A stretch of DNA of 64,000 nt, taken from positions 1,054,001 to 1,118,000 of the forward strand of contig NZ_CP107785.1 of the NCBI RefSeq assembly GCF_036345915.1, given 5' to 3'. The notes below the pieces were generated by a model. It worked only from the letters and a program-made list of their open reading frames with translations. It ran no database searches and was not told the origin of the DNA. A program made the translations under genes and the position numbers. This DNA is from Nocardia sp. NBC_00565 (GTDB taxonomy: Bacteria; Actinomycetota; Actinomycetes; Mycobacteriales; Mycobacteriaceae). Below are positions 50,858 through 60,269 of the stretch, piece by piece; position 1 is the first letter of the stretch, and the number at the start of each line of letters is the position of its first letter.

Positions 50858-51923
50858 CGTGCGCGATGAACCAGCCGGCGATCTCGGTACGCAATCGGGC
50901 GAGCTGGGCCGGGGTCGCATACCGGGACAGATGCTCGAAGGACGTACGGAACGCGCGCAGGATCGGATCGGCCTGCATCGCCCGTTCCAGCTGTGGCGCG
51001 TATCTCGCTGGCAGATGGACGGGATCCATTGCGGCGGCGGCTAATTCGAGCCGAGGACCGAGTTCGGTCTCGGCCTTGGATGCGGTGCCGTCTGGCGCGG
51101 TGTCATCGGCGTCTTCCTCGCAGTAGTAATCGTCGACCGACCATTCGGAGACCGCGCATTTCGCGGCTGCGAGCAGCCGATCGGGATCATTGCTGTCCGG
51201 ATGGGCGAGCATGATCAGGCGGCCGAAGTCGGCATCCCGCAGCTCGTCCAGTCGTCCGGCGTAGAGGCCGATGTCCTGCGCCCAGGCGACGAGCCCGTCG
51301 TTGACCAGTTCGGCCAACGCCGGGTCATCGCGGACCGGTGGTGGACAGTACAGCGGTGGAATCGGTGCCGCAGTGCCGTGCAAGTAGGCCGATGCGGTGC
51401 CCAATCCGGTGGGGCCGAGTGGAATTCGACCCTGCGTTGGTGTTGGGGCGGATCCTGTCGGCGCGGCCCCCTGCGCCGCGCCGACAGCGATCGGTGTGGC
51501 GGCTGAGGCCACCGGTGGCGGCTGGAAGCCAGCCGCCGGGATAGTAGGTGTGCGTGCGGGGTCGGGTACCTGAGTAGCAGGTAGTCCCGTTTCGGCAGGC
51601 GTGGTCGGCGGGAGTAGGAGCGCAGCCGCGCCGAGTCCGCTGGGTCCGAGCAGGCTGCCCGGACCAGGGCCCGTAGGTTCGGCGGGTCGGTCCAGTTCGG
51701 GCGAATCAGCCTCCACCACCTGGGTTTCGGATGATTCTTCGGGAACTGCTGTGCATTGGAGAGTTTCCGTGCTTTCGAGTAGATCCGAGGTATCCGGTGA
51801 TTCCGGATCCTCCAGCGGTAGCGTCGGTGGAGCGGTGGTATCGAGGTTCGACAGCAGCGCGGCGACAGCGACGGCCACGTCATGCGTGGCTGGCGCCGCC
51901 GAGGCTCGGGAGAGCACCGACAT
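50850..51923 (-). pseudogene. 2-methylisoborneol synthase, truncated in the catalytic domain
   Basis: A 357-residue product. Residues 1-185 are a disordered Pro/Ala-rich region with two copies of the GP[ST]GLG[AT] motif (93-99 and 170-176), of the type linked to cargo loading into family 2B encapsulins. Residues 186-357 are the first half of the terpene cyclase: IPPLYCPPPVRDDPA, FGRLIMLAHPD, AAAKCAVSEW and the metal-binding DDYYCEED (264-271). The frame stops at FIAHAN, where the enzyme normally continues for about 170 residues including the NSE metal triad and the RY pair, so no cyclase activity is expected. Start and operon position (15 bases after the encapsulin) are normal. Confidence 0.85.
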
Positions 51924-51938
51924 CGGTCATCACCCCGG

Positions 51939-53345
51939 TCAGTCGGCCTGCCGGGCGACCAGGACGTTGTCGAGCACGCCCAGCGCGTCCGGCACCAGCA
52001 CGGCCGCCGAGTAGTAACAGCTGACCAGGTAGGAGATGATCGACTGGTCGTCGATGCCCTTGAAGCGGACGTTCAGGCTGGGCTCGTATTCGTCGGGAAT
52101 GCCGATCGCGTGCAGGCCGATGACGCCCTGATCCTTCTCGCCCGTGCGCATGGCCAGGATCGATGTGGTCTGGTTATCGCTGACCGGGATCTTGCCGCAC
52201 GGGTAGATCGGGACGCCGCGCCAGGCGAAGACCCGGTGTCCGTCCACCTCGACCGGATCGGGATAAAGCCCGCGCTTACTGCATTCGCGGCCGAAGGCGG
52301 CAATCGCTTTCGGGTGTGCCAAAAAGAATTTCGTGCTGCGCCGCATACTGAGCAGCTCGTCCATATCATCCGGTGTCGGCGCGCCGGACTCGCTGTAGAT
52401 GCGTTGTTTCAGGTCGCAGTTGTGCAGCAACCCGAAGTCGGGATTGTTCACCAGATCGCTCTCGCGGCGTTCGTAGAGCGCCGCGATGGTCAGCCGCAAC
52501 TGCTGTTCGACCTGGTTCATCGGGTCGTTGAACAGGTCGGCGACGCGAGTGTGCACGCGCAGCACGCTCTGCGCCAGGCTGAGTTCGTATTCGCGCGGGG
52601 CGGCGTCGAGGTCGACGAAGGTGCCTTCCAGCAGTGGCTCGCCGGAGTGGCCCGAGGAGATCTCGATATTCGCCTCGCCCTTGGAGTTCTGCGGTTGCTC
52701 CGGTGCGGTCGCCACTCTGGACAATTGCTCGCGCAGTGCCGGGGTGTGCTGGAGTATTTCATCGAGCGTTTGCCGAGGCAGGACCAGCATGGTCGTCTGG
52801 GTGACGGTCTTCACCGTGACCGGCCAAATAGCGGACGGGTCGGTGAGCGTTTCGTCGCCGTAGAAATCGCCCCCGCCGAGCATGCCCAACTTGGTTTGCT
52901 CGCCGTATTCTCCGGTGCCGATCTTGCTGAGTTTTCCGTGCACGATCAGTATGACCTGATTCATCGGATTACCGAATTCGGCGACCACCGTACCGGGTTC
53001 GAGGTCGCGCTGTTCGAATCGTTGCGCGAGCGCGCGCAACACCTCTTCGTCGTCGAAGTCGCGCAGTTGCGGGAGTTCGGTGAGCTCCAGCGGGATCACC
53101 CTGGCCTGCGCGCCATCGATGACGAACTCGACCTCGCCGTTGCCCACGGTATGGGTCAGGCGGCGGTTGACGCGGTAAACACCGCCGTTGACCTGCGTCC
53201 ACGGCAGCATGCGGGTGAGCCAGCGCGAGGTGATGCCCTGCATCTGCGGCTCGGACTTGGTGGTGTGCGCGAGCTGATGGGCGGCACCGGTGCTGAGACT
53301 CTTGCGAACGTTGTTTTCTGTTTGGACCGGCATTTCGATGGTCAT
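51939..53345 (-). CDS. eshA: family 2B encapsulin shell protein with cyclic-nucleotide-binding domain (EshA type)
   Basis: A 468-residue HK97-fold shell protein that self-assembles into a protein nanocompartment. It has an N-terminal arm, then a Crp-like cyclic-nucleotide-binding insertion (about residues 80-210: [45 protein letters not shown]) that marks subfamily 2B, and the HK97 core ([53 protein letters not shown] to the end). 2B shells are known to neighbour 2-methylisoborneol synthases, which they package. The gene is intact, with GAGGAC before ATG 53345, and leads the operon. Confidence 0.93.
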   Translation of the reverse strand: MTIEMPVQTENNVRKSLSTGAAHQLAHTTKSEPQMQGITSRWLTRMLPWTQVNGGVYRVNRRLTHTVGNGEVEFVIDGAQARVIPLELTELPQLRDFDDEEVLRALAQRFEQRDLEPGTVVAEFGNPMNQVILIVHGKLSKIGTGEYGEQTKLGMLGGGDFYGDETLTDPSAIWPVTVKTVTQTTMLVLPRQTLDEILQHTPALREQLSRVATAPEQPQNSKGEANIEISSGHSGEPLLEGTFVDLDAAPREYELSLAQSVLRVHTRVADLFNDPMNQVEQQLRLTIAALYERRESDLVNNPDFGLLHNCDLKQRIYSESGAPTPDDMDELLSMRRSTKFFLAHPKAIAAFGRECSKRGLYPDPVEVDGHRVFAWRGVPIYPCGKIPVSDNQTTSILAMRTGEKDQGVIGLHAIGIPDEYEPSLNVRFKGIDDQSIISYLVSCYYSAAVLVPDALGVLDNVLVARQAD

Positions 53346-53841
53346 GCGTTGTCCTCACCTGAGATGGTCACCGAGACGGTCGAGAGTGCTGTACTGGTAG
53401 TCGACGGTTGATCGGATTCGGTGGGCTTTCACAACAATTCGACAGGCGGCGTGCCTGTTAGGGCGGAGATGGCGTGGTTGCCGAGAGGGTAGGGCAGACC
53501 GAGACATTGCAACGGGCAGCGACTCTCTCGTGCGAATTGGCTTACGCGACATTGCGTTCCGAACGGCATTGATCCTAAACCGCGAAAGATGCTGTGCGCA
53601 CGCGAATCTCGAAGATCAAACCGCGAGATTGCTGGTCTGTTTCTTGGATGGTTACGACATGACCTCGATGCGGACAACGACGGATAACATCCTGGGACAA
53701 TGGGGTGTGGAAGTTGATCGGTCCACCCGACATGGAACCGATCACAGCCGACACATAATGGACACACGGTGTGGGAAGCTCGTCTGAGCACATCAGGGTG
53801 TGTGATGCGGGTCACTTTGCAGGGTAGGGCCAGGAGCGATC
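53346..53841. promoter_or_regulatory. divergent promoter region of the encapsulin operon and the hydrolase/adenylation fusion
   Basis: A 496-base gap of lower GC content with no supported gene. A hairpin or operator, GATCGGTCCA/TGGAACCGATC, lies at 53716-53743 (one bulged base), followed by ACATAAT at 53752-53758, a candidate -10 for the rightward gene. The latter has CAGGAG 6 bases before its GTG at 53842. The leftward promoter must lie in the left half, where I see no clear element. Confidence 0.5.
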
Positions 53842-56793
53842 GTGAAGTTCAATGCGAAGAGTGTGGTCGAGTCGGTGCAGCGGTTGATGGCAACGGCCCA
53901 GAACGGCCTCGAGGTCATCCGCTTCGGCGGGCTGACCACTGATGTCGAATCGTCGCCGTTCGAGATCGTCGAGCGCCGCAGAATGTATCGGCTGCGCCAT
54001 TACTTCCCCGACGATACGACGCCGGGGCGCCCGGTCGCGGTCCTGGTGCCGCCGCTGATGGTGAATGCCGATATCTGGGACGTGAATGCCGAAGACGGCG
54101 CGGTAGGCATCTTGCACCGCGGCGGAATCGACTGCTGGGTCGTCGATTTCGGGTCGCCCGCCAGTGAGGAGGGCGGCTGGGAACGAGATCTGGCCGATCA
54201 TGTCCTGGCGATCAACAGCGCCATCGATACGGTCTGCGAGGCGACCGGCAGCGGCGTGCACCTGATGGGCTACTCGCAGGGCGGCATGTTCGCCTATCAG
54301 ACCACCGCCTACCGGTCCGGTAAAGGCGTCGAGAGCATCGTAACCTTCGGCAGCCCGGTCGACGTCGTCGCCGGCATGCCGTTCGGGCTGCCGTACGGCA
54401 TGGTCTCCGATCTCGCGGAGTTCCTGGCCGACCACGTGGTGACCCGGCTGCCGATCACCGATTCCATGGTCCGGGTCGGCTTCCAAATGCTGGATCCGGT
54501 GAAGACCGCGAAGTCGCGCATCGATTTCCTGCGCCAGCTGCACGATCGGGAAGCGCTGCTGCCCAAGGAGCGTCAGCGCCGGTTCCTCAACAACGACGGC
54601 TGGGTCGGTTACGCGGGTCCGGCTGCCGCCGATCTGCTCAAGCAGTTCGTCGTGCACAACCGACTGATGCTGGGCGGCTTCGTGATCCGGGACCATCCCA
54701 TCTCACTGGCCGACCTCGAGTGCCCGATCCTCGCAGTCCTCGGTGAGGTCGACGATATCGGCCAGCCCGCCGCGGTGCGCGGCATCGTCCGGGCCGCGCC
54801 CAATGCCGAGGTATATGAAGCCAGTTTGGTCGCGGGACATTTCGGCCTCGTCGCCGGCAGCACGGCGACCAGGCACACCTGGCCGCTGGTGCGGCAGTGG
54901 GTCGATTGGCTGGACGGCGATCAGCCGCTGCCACCGGAGATCGTGCCGATGGCAGACCATGTCGCCACCACCCGGCCGACCTCGGCGACCACCCGGGTGG
55001 TGCACACCGCGGCCGCGCTGGCCGAGGCGGGCACCGGTGTCGGCAAGGCACTCGAGGAAATCGCCAGCAATGCCGTGCGCGGTTCGATCGAACTGGCCGG
55101 TGAGGCCGCGCGGGCGCTGCCGCGGTTGACCCGGCTCGGCATGATCCAGCCGCACACCCGAATCTCCTTGGGCCGCTTGCTCGCCGAGCAGGCGCGGCAC
55201 GCGCCGCTGCGCGATCTGTTCCTCTTCGATGACCGGGTGCACACCAACGCGGCCGTCAACGCGCGCATCGATAACGTGGTGCGCGGCTTGATCTCGGTCG
55301 GCATCCGCCCGGCCATGCGCGTCGGCGTGGTGATGGAAACCCGGCCGAGCGCGCTGGCCACCGTCGCGGCCCTCTCGCGACTGGGCGCGGTGGCCGTGCT
55401 GCTCGCCCCCGGCAGCGAGCTGGACCGGGCTATCGAGCTCACCGGCATCAAGGCCTTGGTCTCCGATCCGGAGAACCTGCGGACCGCGGCGGCCACCGGC
55501 ACCCGCGTGCTGGTGCTCGGCGGCGGTGACGCGCGCGACCTCGATATTCCGTCGAGCGAGCAGGTGATCGACCTCGAGCAGATCGATCCCACCCAGGTGG
55601 AGTTGCCCGCCTGGTTCCGCCCGGATCCGGGTCTGGCGCGTGAACTGGCCTTCGTCCTGGTCACCGGCACCGGCGACCGGCCCGAGGTCAAGTACATCAC
55701 CAACCACCGCTGGGCGCTGTCGGCCTTCGGCACCGCGACCTCGGCCGATCTGGACCGCAAGGACACCGTCTACTGCCTTGCGCCGCTGCATCATTCCTCC
55801 GGTCTGCTGGTGAGCCTGGGGGGTGCGATCGCGGGCGGCAGCCGGATCGCGCTGGCCCGCTCGCTGGATCCGATCCGGTTCGGCGAGGAGGTGCACCGCT
55901 ACGGCGTCACGGTGGTGACCTACACGTGGACCATGCTGCGCGACATCCTCGACGCGGAGGTATTCCCCGCCGGACACCAACATCCGATCCGGCTGTTCAT
56001 CGGGTCCGGCATGCCCGCCGGACTGTGGCGGCGCGCCACCGAGCAGTTCGCGCCCGCCCGCGTGCTGGAGTTCTATGCGTCCATCGAGGGCGATGTGGTG
56101 CTGGCCAATGTGACCGGTGTGAAGGCGGGCTGCAAGGGCCGTCCGGTGCCGGGCACCGCGAAGGTGGAGTTGGTCGCCTACGACCCGGTCACCGAGCAGG
56201 TCCGCACGGATGCGTCCGGCTTCGCCCGCCGCTGCGCGGATAACGAGGTGGGGCTGCTGATCGGCAAGGCGACCGAGGGCGTCGACCTCTCCGACGGCGG
56301 GTTGCGCGGTGTGTTCACCGCGGGCGACGCGTGGATGCCGACGGAGAATCTGTTCCGCCGCGACAGCGACGGCGATTACTGGCTGATGGATCGCAAGGAC
56401 ACCGTGATCCGCACCGAGCGCGGACCGGTCTTCACACAACCGATCGTCGATACCCTCAACGACATCACCGCTGTGGACATGGAGGTCGCGTACGGGCTGC
56501 CCGTGGGCGACCACCTCCTCGCGGTCGCCGCGGTCAGTGTCCGAAAGGGCTTCCGGTTGGAACCCAAGGACGTGACCGAGGCGCTGCAGGCGCTGGACTA
56601 CCTGCAGCGTCCCGATCTGGTGTACGTAGTCGAGGAGATCCCGCGTACCTCCTCCTACCGGCCGTCGACGCGGGCCGTGCAGGCGGCGGGCCGACCGCAG
56701 CCGGGACCCGACACCTGGTGGTACAACCGGGCTTCGGAGGTGTACGAGGTACTCACCGATGCCGAAGCGGGTGCGATTCTCGGGACCGACTGA
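53842..56793 (+). CDS. alpha/beta hydrolase - acyl-CoA synthetase-like fusion with degenerate adenylation motifs
   Basis: A 983-residue two-part protein. Residues 40-370 are an alpha/beta hydrolase related to PHA-synthase/lipase types (AVLVPPLMVNADIWDV, nucleophile S145 in GYSQGG, AVLGEVDDIGQP, and histidine in AGHFGLVAGS). Residues 450-960 are an AMP-binding fold: FYASIEG, FTAGDAWM and DGDYWLMDRKDTVIR are recognisable. The phosphate loop, usually S/T-G-T-T-G-x-P-K, reads TGTGDRPEVK (about 606-616), and the A10 lysine region, usually T-G-K, reads PRTSSYRPSTR near residue 935. Acyl-adenylate formation is therefore doubtful. It probably acts on long-chain acyl or mycolate-related lipids (inference). 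Confidence 0.85.
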   Translation: MKFNAKSVVESVQRLMATAQNGLEVIRFGGLTTDVESSPFEIVERRRMYRLRHYFPDDTTPGRPVAVLVPPLMVNADIWDVNAEDGAVGILHRGGIDCWVVDFGSPASEEGGWERDLADHVLAINSAIDTVCEATGSGVHLMGYSQGGMFAYQTTAYRSGKGVESIVTFGSPVDVVAGMPFGLPYGMVSDLAEFLADHVVTRLPITDSMVRVGFQMLDPVKTAKSRIDFLRQLHDREALLPKERQRRFLNNDGWVGYAGPAAADLLKQFVVHNRLMLGGFVIRDHPISLADLECPILAVLGEVDDIGQPAAVRGIVRAAPNAEVYEASLVAGHFGLVAGSTATRHTWPLVRQWVDWLDGDQPLPPEIVPMADHVATTRPTSATTRVVHTAAALAEAGTGVGKALEEIASNAVRGSIELAGEAARALPRLTRLGMIQPHTRISLGRLLAEQARHAPLRDLFLFDDRVHTNAAVNARIDNVVRGLISVGIRPAMRVGVVMETRPSALATVAALSRLGAVAVLLAPGSELDRAIELTGIKALVSDPENLRTAAATGTRVLVLGGGDARDLDIPSSEQVIDLEQIDPTQVELPAWFRPDPGLARELAFVLVTGTGDRPEVKYITNHRWALSAFGTATSADLDRKDTVYCLAPLHHSSGLLVSLGGAIAGGSRIALARSLDPIRFGEEVHRYGVTVVTYTWTMLRDILDAEVFPAGHQHPIRLFIGSGMPAGLWRRATEQFAPARVLEFYASIEGDVVLANVTGVKAGCKGRPVPGTAKVELVAYDPVTEQVRTDASGFARRCADNEVGLLIGKATEGVDLSDGGLRGVFTAGDAWMPTENLFRRDSDGDYWLMDRKDTVIRTERGPVFTQPIVDTLNDITAVDMEVAYGLPVGDHLLAVAAVSVRKGFRLEPKDVTEALQALDYLQRPDLVYVVEEIPRTSSYRPSTRAVQAAGRPQPGPDTWWYNRASEVYEVLTDAEAGAILGTD

Positions 56794-56862
56794 ACACCGG
56801 TCGCCGATCCGCACAAGTGCGTAGCGTGGATACCAAGTCCTCGACGACGACGGAGGTTCGAG

Positions 56863-57153
56863 ATGTCGTGGAAGGTTCGGCTCGGCATCGGCGTATTGGC
56901 GCTGTTGGGTGTGCTGATGGTGCTGGGCTTTGTCAAGAGCCTGGTGATGTCACTGGTGCCGCTGGCGATTCTGCTGCTGGTCGGCTACGGCGCCTACCGG
57001 TTGTATGTCGCCAGCCGCGATAAAGTCGCCGAGCCCCCGAAGCAGCTGCCGACCAACACACCGCCCGCGGTCCGAGCTCGTCCGACGAAGGACGCGGCGA
57101 CCAGGCTCCGCGAGATCCGTGAGGAAGCCGCCCGTCAGCAGGGGCAGCAGTAG
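56863..57153 (+). CDS. small membrane protein, unknown function
   Basis: A 96-residue protein with two membrane spans near the N-terminus (LGIGVLALLGVLMVLGFV, then LVMSLVPLAILLLVGYGAY), followed by a charged soluble tail (RARPTKDAATRLREIREEAARQQ) likely to be helical. ACGGAGGTTCGAG before ATG 56863 gives a ribosome site. It follows the hydrolase/adenylation fusion by 69 bases and could be cotranscribed. I do not recognise a family. Confidence 0.75.
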   Translation: MSWKVRLGIGVLALLGVLMVLGFVKSLVMSLVPLAILLLVGYGAYRLYVASRDKVAEPPKQLPTNTPPAVRARPTKDAATRLREIREEAARQQGQQ

Positions 57154-57193
57154 GCGCCAGGGGCGAGTACTTGCTCGGCGGGGATTCGCCGTA

Positions 57194-57235
57194 ACATTCC
57201 AGACTGCGGACGATACATTCCAGACTGCGGACGAT
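57194..57235 (+). repeat. tandem 21-base duplication at the start of the methyltransferase gene
   Basis: Two identical copies of a 21-base unit that begins ACATTCCAGACTG (57194-57214 and 57215-57235). The second copy ends in the first two bases of the ATG at 57234, so the duplication has placed the start codon or its leader anew. No ribosome site precedes the ATG. Confidence 0.9.
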
Positions 57236-57860
57236 GTCAACGGATCTGTTCAAGGAAACCGTGGGTACGAGTTTTATCTATCGCAACAGAACCGTCTACG
57301 AACTGACGATGCGTGGGCTGTACGGCCGCCACTACGGGGCTCGGTATCGAGCCATCGCCGGGATCGTCCCCGACGGCGCGAGCGTGGTCGACGTGTGCTG
57401 CGGACCTGCCACGCTGTATTCGGGCTATCTGCGCGCCAAATCGGTGACCTACACCGGCGTCGATCTCAACGCCCGATTCATCGCCCAGGTAGTGCGGGCG
57501 GGCGGGCACGGCGAAGTCCGGGACCTGCACGCACACACCCCGCTGCCGGGTGGCGACTATCTGATCATGCAGGCGAGTCTGTACCACTTCCTGCCCGAAC
57601 CCGCGCCGATCATCGACCGGATGCTGGCGGCGGCGCGCAAACAGGTGATTATCGCGGAACCGATCCGCAACCTGGCCACCAGCGATAACCGCGTCCTCGC
57701 CGCCATCGGTCAACGCTTCACCAACGCCGGTGACGGCGCCCAGGCGCATCGGTTCACCGAGGCGACCCTCGATGAACTCATCCGTGGCTACGAATCGCGA
57801 ATCGTGGAGCGGTCATTGATCGCGGGCGGCCGCGAGCAGCTGTTCGTGCTCAGCGCCTGA
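57234..57860 (+). CDS. class I SAM-dependent methyltransferase
   Basis: A 208-residue methyltransferase: SAM loop ASVVDVCCGPATLYSG (about 48-63), acidic end of strand two YTGVDLNARF, and a motif-IV-like YLIMQASLYHFLPEPAPI. The first 30 residues (TSFIYRNRTVYELTMRGLYGRHY) recall small enzymes encoded near sugar or lipid loci. It converges on the aminotransferase gene 10 bases away. Its start lies in a tandem repeat and may be leaderless. Substrate unknown. Confidence 0.82.
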   Translation: MSTDLFKETVGTSFIYRNRTVYELTMRGLYGRHYGARYRAIAGIVPDGASVVDVCCGPATLYSGYLRAKSVTYTGVDLNARFIAQVVRAGGHGEVRDLHAHTPLPGGDYLIMQASLYHFLPEPAPIIDRMLAAARKQVIIAEPIRNLATSDNRVLAAIGQRFTNAGDGAQAHRFTEATLDELIRGYESRIVERSLIAGGREQLFVLSA

Positions 57861-57869
57861 CCGCGGTGC

Positions 57870-59009
57870 TCAGACCGTGAAGTCGGTGACCGCCTCGACG
57901 ACGCGGGCCACCTGCGCAGCGGTCAGATCGGGCCAGAGCGGAAGGCGCACAACGGTTCCCGAGAATTCGGCGCTGCGCACACACGGCTGCGGTGTCCGGC
58001 CCAGTTTGAGACCGGCCGGGCTGGAATCCAGCGGCACATAGTGGAACGGTGCCGAGATGCCGCGCGCACCCAGATGCGCGATCAACTGGTCGCGGCGTTC
58101 CTCGGTGGGCGTGCGCAGGTAGTACAGGTGTGCGGTGTGGGCGCGGTCGGCGGGCACCGTCATCAGTCGAATGTCGTTGCGGCGGGCCCAGTCCGACAGT
58201 CCGGCGGCATAGGCGTCCCAGACCTGGTGCCGCCCGGCCTGGATGGTGTCGAACTCGTCCAGCTGGGCGTCCAGTACCGCCGCATTGAGTTCGCTGGGCA
58301 GATAGCTGGAGCCGATATCCTGCCAGGAGTACTTGTCGACCGCGCCCCGCAAGAACCGGGCGCGGTCGGTGCCCTTCTCCCGGATGATCTCGGCGCGCGC
58401 CATCAGGATCTCGTCGGTGAGCAGCAGCGCGCCGCCCTCGCCGCAGTGCACGTTCTTGGTGTCGTGGAAGCTGAGCGTGCCGAGGGTACCGATGGTGCCG
58501 AGCGGACGGCCGCGCCAGCTGCCGCCGAGGCCGTGCGCGTTGTCCTCGACGATGGCGAAACCGTGTGTGTTCGCCAACGCGAGCAGCCGATCCATCTCCG
58601 CGGCGACGCCGCCGTAGTGGATGACGACCACGGCTTTGGTGCGCTCGGTGACCGCCGCCGCAACGGACTCGGGATCCAGATTGCCCGTCTCCGGATCAAT
58701 ATCAGCGAAGACACAGGTGGCCCCACGCAGCGCCATCGAGGTCGCGGTCGAGGTGAACGCGAAGCTCGGCACGATCACCTCATCGTCGGGCCCCAGCTCC
58801 AACAGCAGGCCCGCCATCTCCAGTGCGGACGTGCACGAGGTGGTCAGCAGCGCATGCGGCGCGGCGGTGATGGTCTTGAGCTTCTCGGTGGCGGCAGCGG
58901 TGAACTGCCCGTCGCCGTGACTGTGGTCGGAGGCGAGTACCGCCTCCAGATTGGCCAATTCGCGGCGCGCCCGGAACGGGCGGCTGAAGATGACGCGGTC
59001 AGTGCTCAA
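57870..59009 (-). CDS. DegT/DnrJ/EryC1-family sugar aminotransferase (WecE-like)
   Basis: PLP aminotransferase of 379 residues that puts an amino group on a keto-deoxy nucleotide sugar. The cofactor lysine is K185 in LSFHDTKNVHCGEGGAL, and the fold marks SCTSALEMAGLLLELGPDDEVIVPSFAFTSTA and VEDNAHGLGGSWRGRPLG are complete. It resembles TDP-4-amino-4,6-dideoxygalactose transaminase. Its start overlaps the GT2 gene by 11 bases, so both are translated from one mRNA. It probably makes an amino sugar that decorates a cell-envelope glycolipid (inference). Confidence 0.92.
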   Translation of the reverse strand: MSTDRVIFSRPFRARRELANLEAVLASDHSHGDGQFTAAATEKLKTITAAPHALLTTSCTSALEMAGLLLELGPDDEVIVPSFAFTSTATSMALRGATCVFADIDPETGNLDPESVAAAVTERTKAVVVIHYGGVAAEMDRLLALANTHGFAIVEDNAHGLGGSWRGRPLGTIGTLGTLSFHDTKNVHCGEGGALLLTDEILMARAEIIREKGTDRARFLRGAVDKYSWQDIGSSYLPSELNAAVLDAQLDEFDTIQAGRHQVWDAYAAGLSDWARRNDIRLMTVPADRAHTAHLYYLRTPTEERRDQLIAHLGARGISAPFHYVPLDSSPAGLKLGRTPQPCVRSAEFSGTVVRLPLWPDLTAAQVARVVEAVTDFTV

Positions 59010-60090
59010 GCCGGTCGGTCCCCCTACTGGCGGCGGTCGTGGACAGTTCCCGGTGCTCCGCCGGGCGTGGCGTCGGTGAATCGACGGTCAAGTACAGCGG
59101 TTTGCCGACCAGGATATGCAGAGCCACCCCGAGGTATTCGGCGATGAGGCCGAGTGAGAACAGGGTCGCGCCCGAAACCAGCAGTAGCACCACAATGATC
59201 GAGGCCCAGCCCTCGGGCGCCCAGTCGTCGGCGGTGAGCGCCTCGTAGATGACCAACGCGGCCATCACGCCACCGATCAGCGCCAGCGTGACGCCCAGCA
59301 GGCTGACCAGGCGCAGGCCGCGAGTTCCGCTGCACAGCACCATCTTCCAGAACAGTGAGAACAGGCGGCGGTAGTTGTAGCCGGACTCCTCGCGGCCCTC
59401 GGCGCGCAACGCCACCGGTACCTGGGCGACGGTGCCGACCACCCAGGTCAGCGCGACATCCAGATAGACGCCATTGGAGGCGACCTCGGCGAGTTGGCGA
59501 CCGATGGCGCCGCGGATCAGCCGGTAGCTTTCGAACCGGGTCGAATCCGGGAAGGCGAAGATCGTCGCCAACACGATCTTCGCGCCGCGCGAGGTGATAT
59601 TGCGCAGGAAGCCGTGCGGGCGGGTGTTGGTCGGTTTCGAATAGACCAGATCGGCGCGTTCGGCGAGGGCGGCGTCGAGGAACGTGCCGATGAAGCGGGG
59701 ATCGTGTTGGCCGTCCTCGTCCATGGTGACGATCCAGCGGCCACGCGCGGCCGACATGCCCGCGATCGTGGCGGCGTCCTGGCCGAAGTTGCGGCTCAGC
59801 CAAACGGTGCGCACCTGCGGATAGGTCCGTTCCAGCTCCTGCAGCACCACATCGGAACGATCGGGGCCGTGATCGTGCACCAGGATGATCTCGGCGATCT
59901 CGAAGACGGCGCCGCCAGGGGTCGTGGTGGGGACGGTCAGCGTGTTCAGCTCGGCGACCAAGGGCTCGATCGTATCCTCGCCCCGGTAGATCGGTACGAC
60001 CACGGATATCGTGTGCGCGTGATCGCCGCCCGTGCGGCCGTTCGTTGCGACGACATCGGTACGGGACGTGGGAGTAGTGGGAATCGGCAT
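58999..60090 (-). CDS. GT2 glycosyltransferase with two C-terminal membrane helices (GtrB/DPM1-like)
   Basis: A 363-residue enzyme of the polyprenyl-phosphate sugar synthase type. The nucleotide-binding start is ISVVVPIYRGEDTIEPLV, the metal motif is D124-x-D126 in VTMDEDGQHDP, and two hydrophobic segments follow (LVSLLGVTLALIGGVMAALVIYEAL and IIVVLLLVSGATLFSLGLIAEYLG). It would transfer a sugar to polyprenyl phosphate on the cytoplasmic face. The adjacent polytopic proteins could be the partner transferases acting outside. It lies upstream of the WecE-like gene in one operon. Confidence 0.92.
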   Translation of the reverse strand: MPIPTTPTSRTDVVATNGRTGGDHAHTISVVVPIYRGEDTIEPLVAELNTLTVPTTTPGGAVFEIAEIILVHDHGPDRSDVVLQELERTYPQVRTVWLSRNFGQDAATIAGMSAARGRWIVTMDEDGQHDPRFIGTFLDAALAERADLVYSKPTNTRPHGFLRNITSRGAKIVLATIFAFPDSTRFESYRLIRGAIGRQLAEVASNGVYLDVALTWVVGTVAQVPVALRAEGREESGYNYRRLFSLFWKMVLCSGTRGLRLVSLLGVTLALIGGVMAALVIYEALTADDWAPEGWASIIVVLLLVSGATLFSLGLIAEYLGVALHILVGKPLYLTVDSPTPRPAEHRELSTTAASRGTDRLEH

Positions 60091-60253
60091 CAGCTGGATC
60101 GACTTTCGATTGCGGTGCGTGCCGGTACTCCCCGCTGGACAGCAGAGCCCGAGCCGCCCAGAACTCTAGCACGGTGCGGGTTTCGGCTTCCGGGGCTGCG
60201 CATCACCCCATCATCATCGCGTCAGCGGTCGATGCCAAGCGGCACACCGCACG

Positions 60254-60269
60254 GTAGGGTCTGGAACTC
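60254..60269 (+). promoter_or_regulatory. conserved promoter block before the first polytopic protein gene
   Basis: GTAGGGTCTGGAACTC directly precedes the GTG start, with TAGGGT as a candidate -10 nine bases before it and no ribosome site, which suggests a leaderless mRNA. The identical 16 bases precede the paralog at 62703. Confidence 0.55.
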
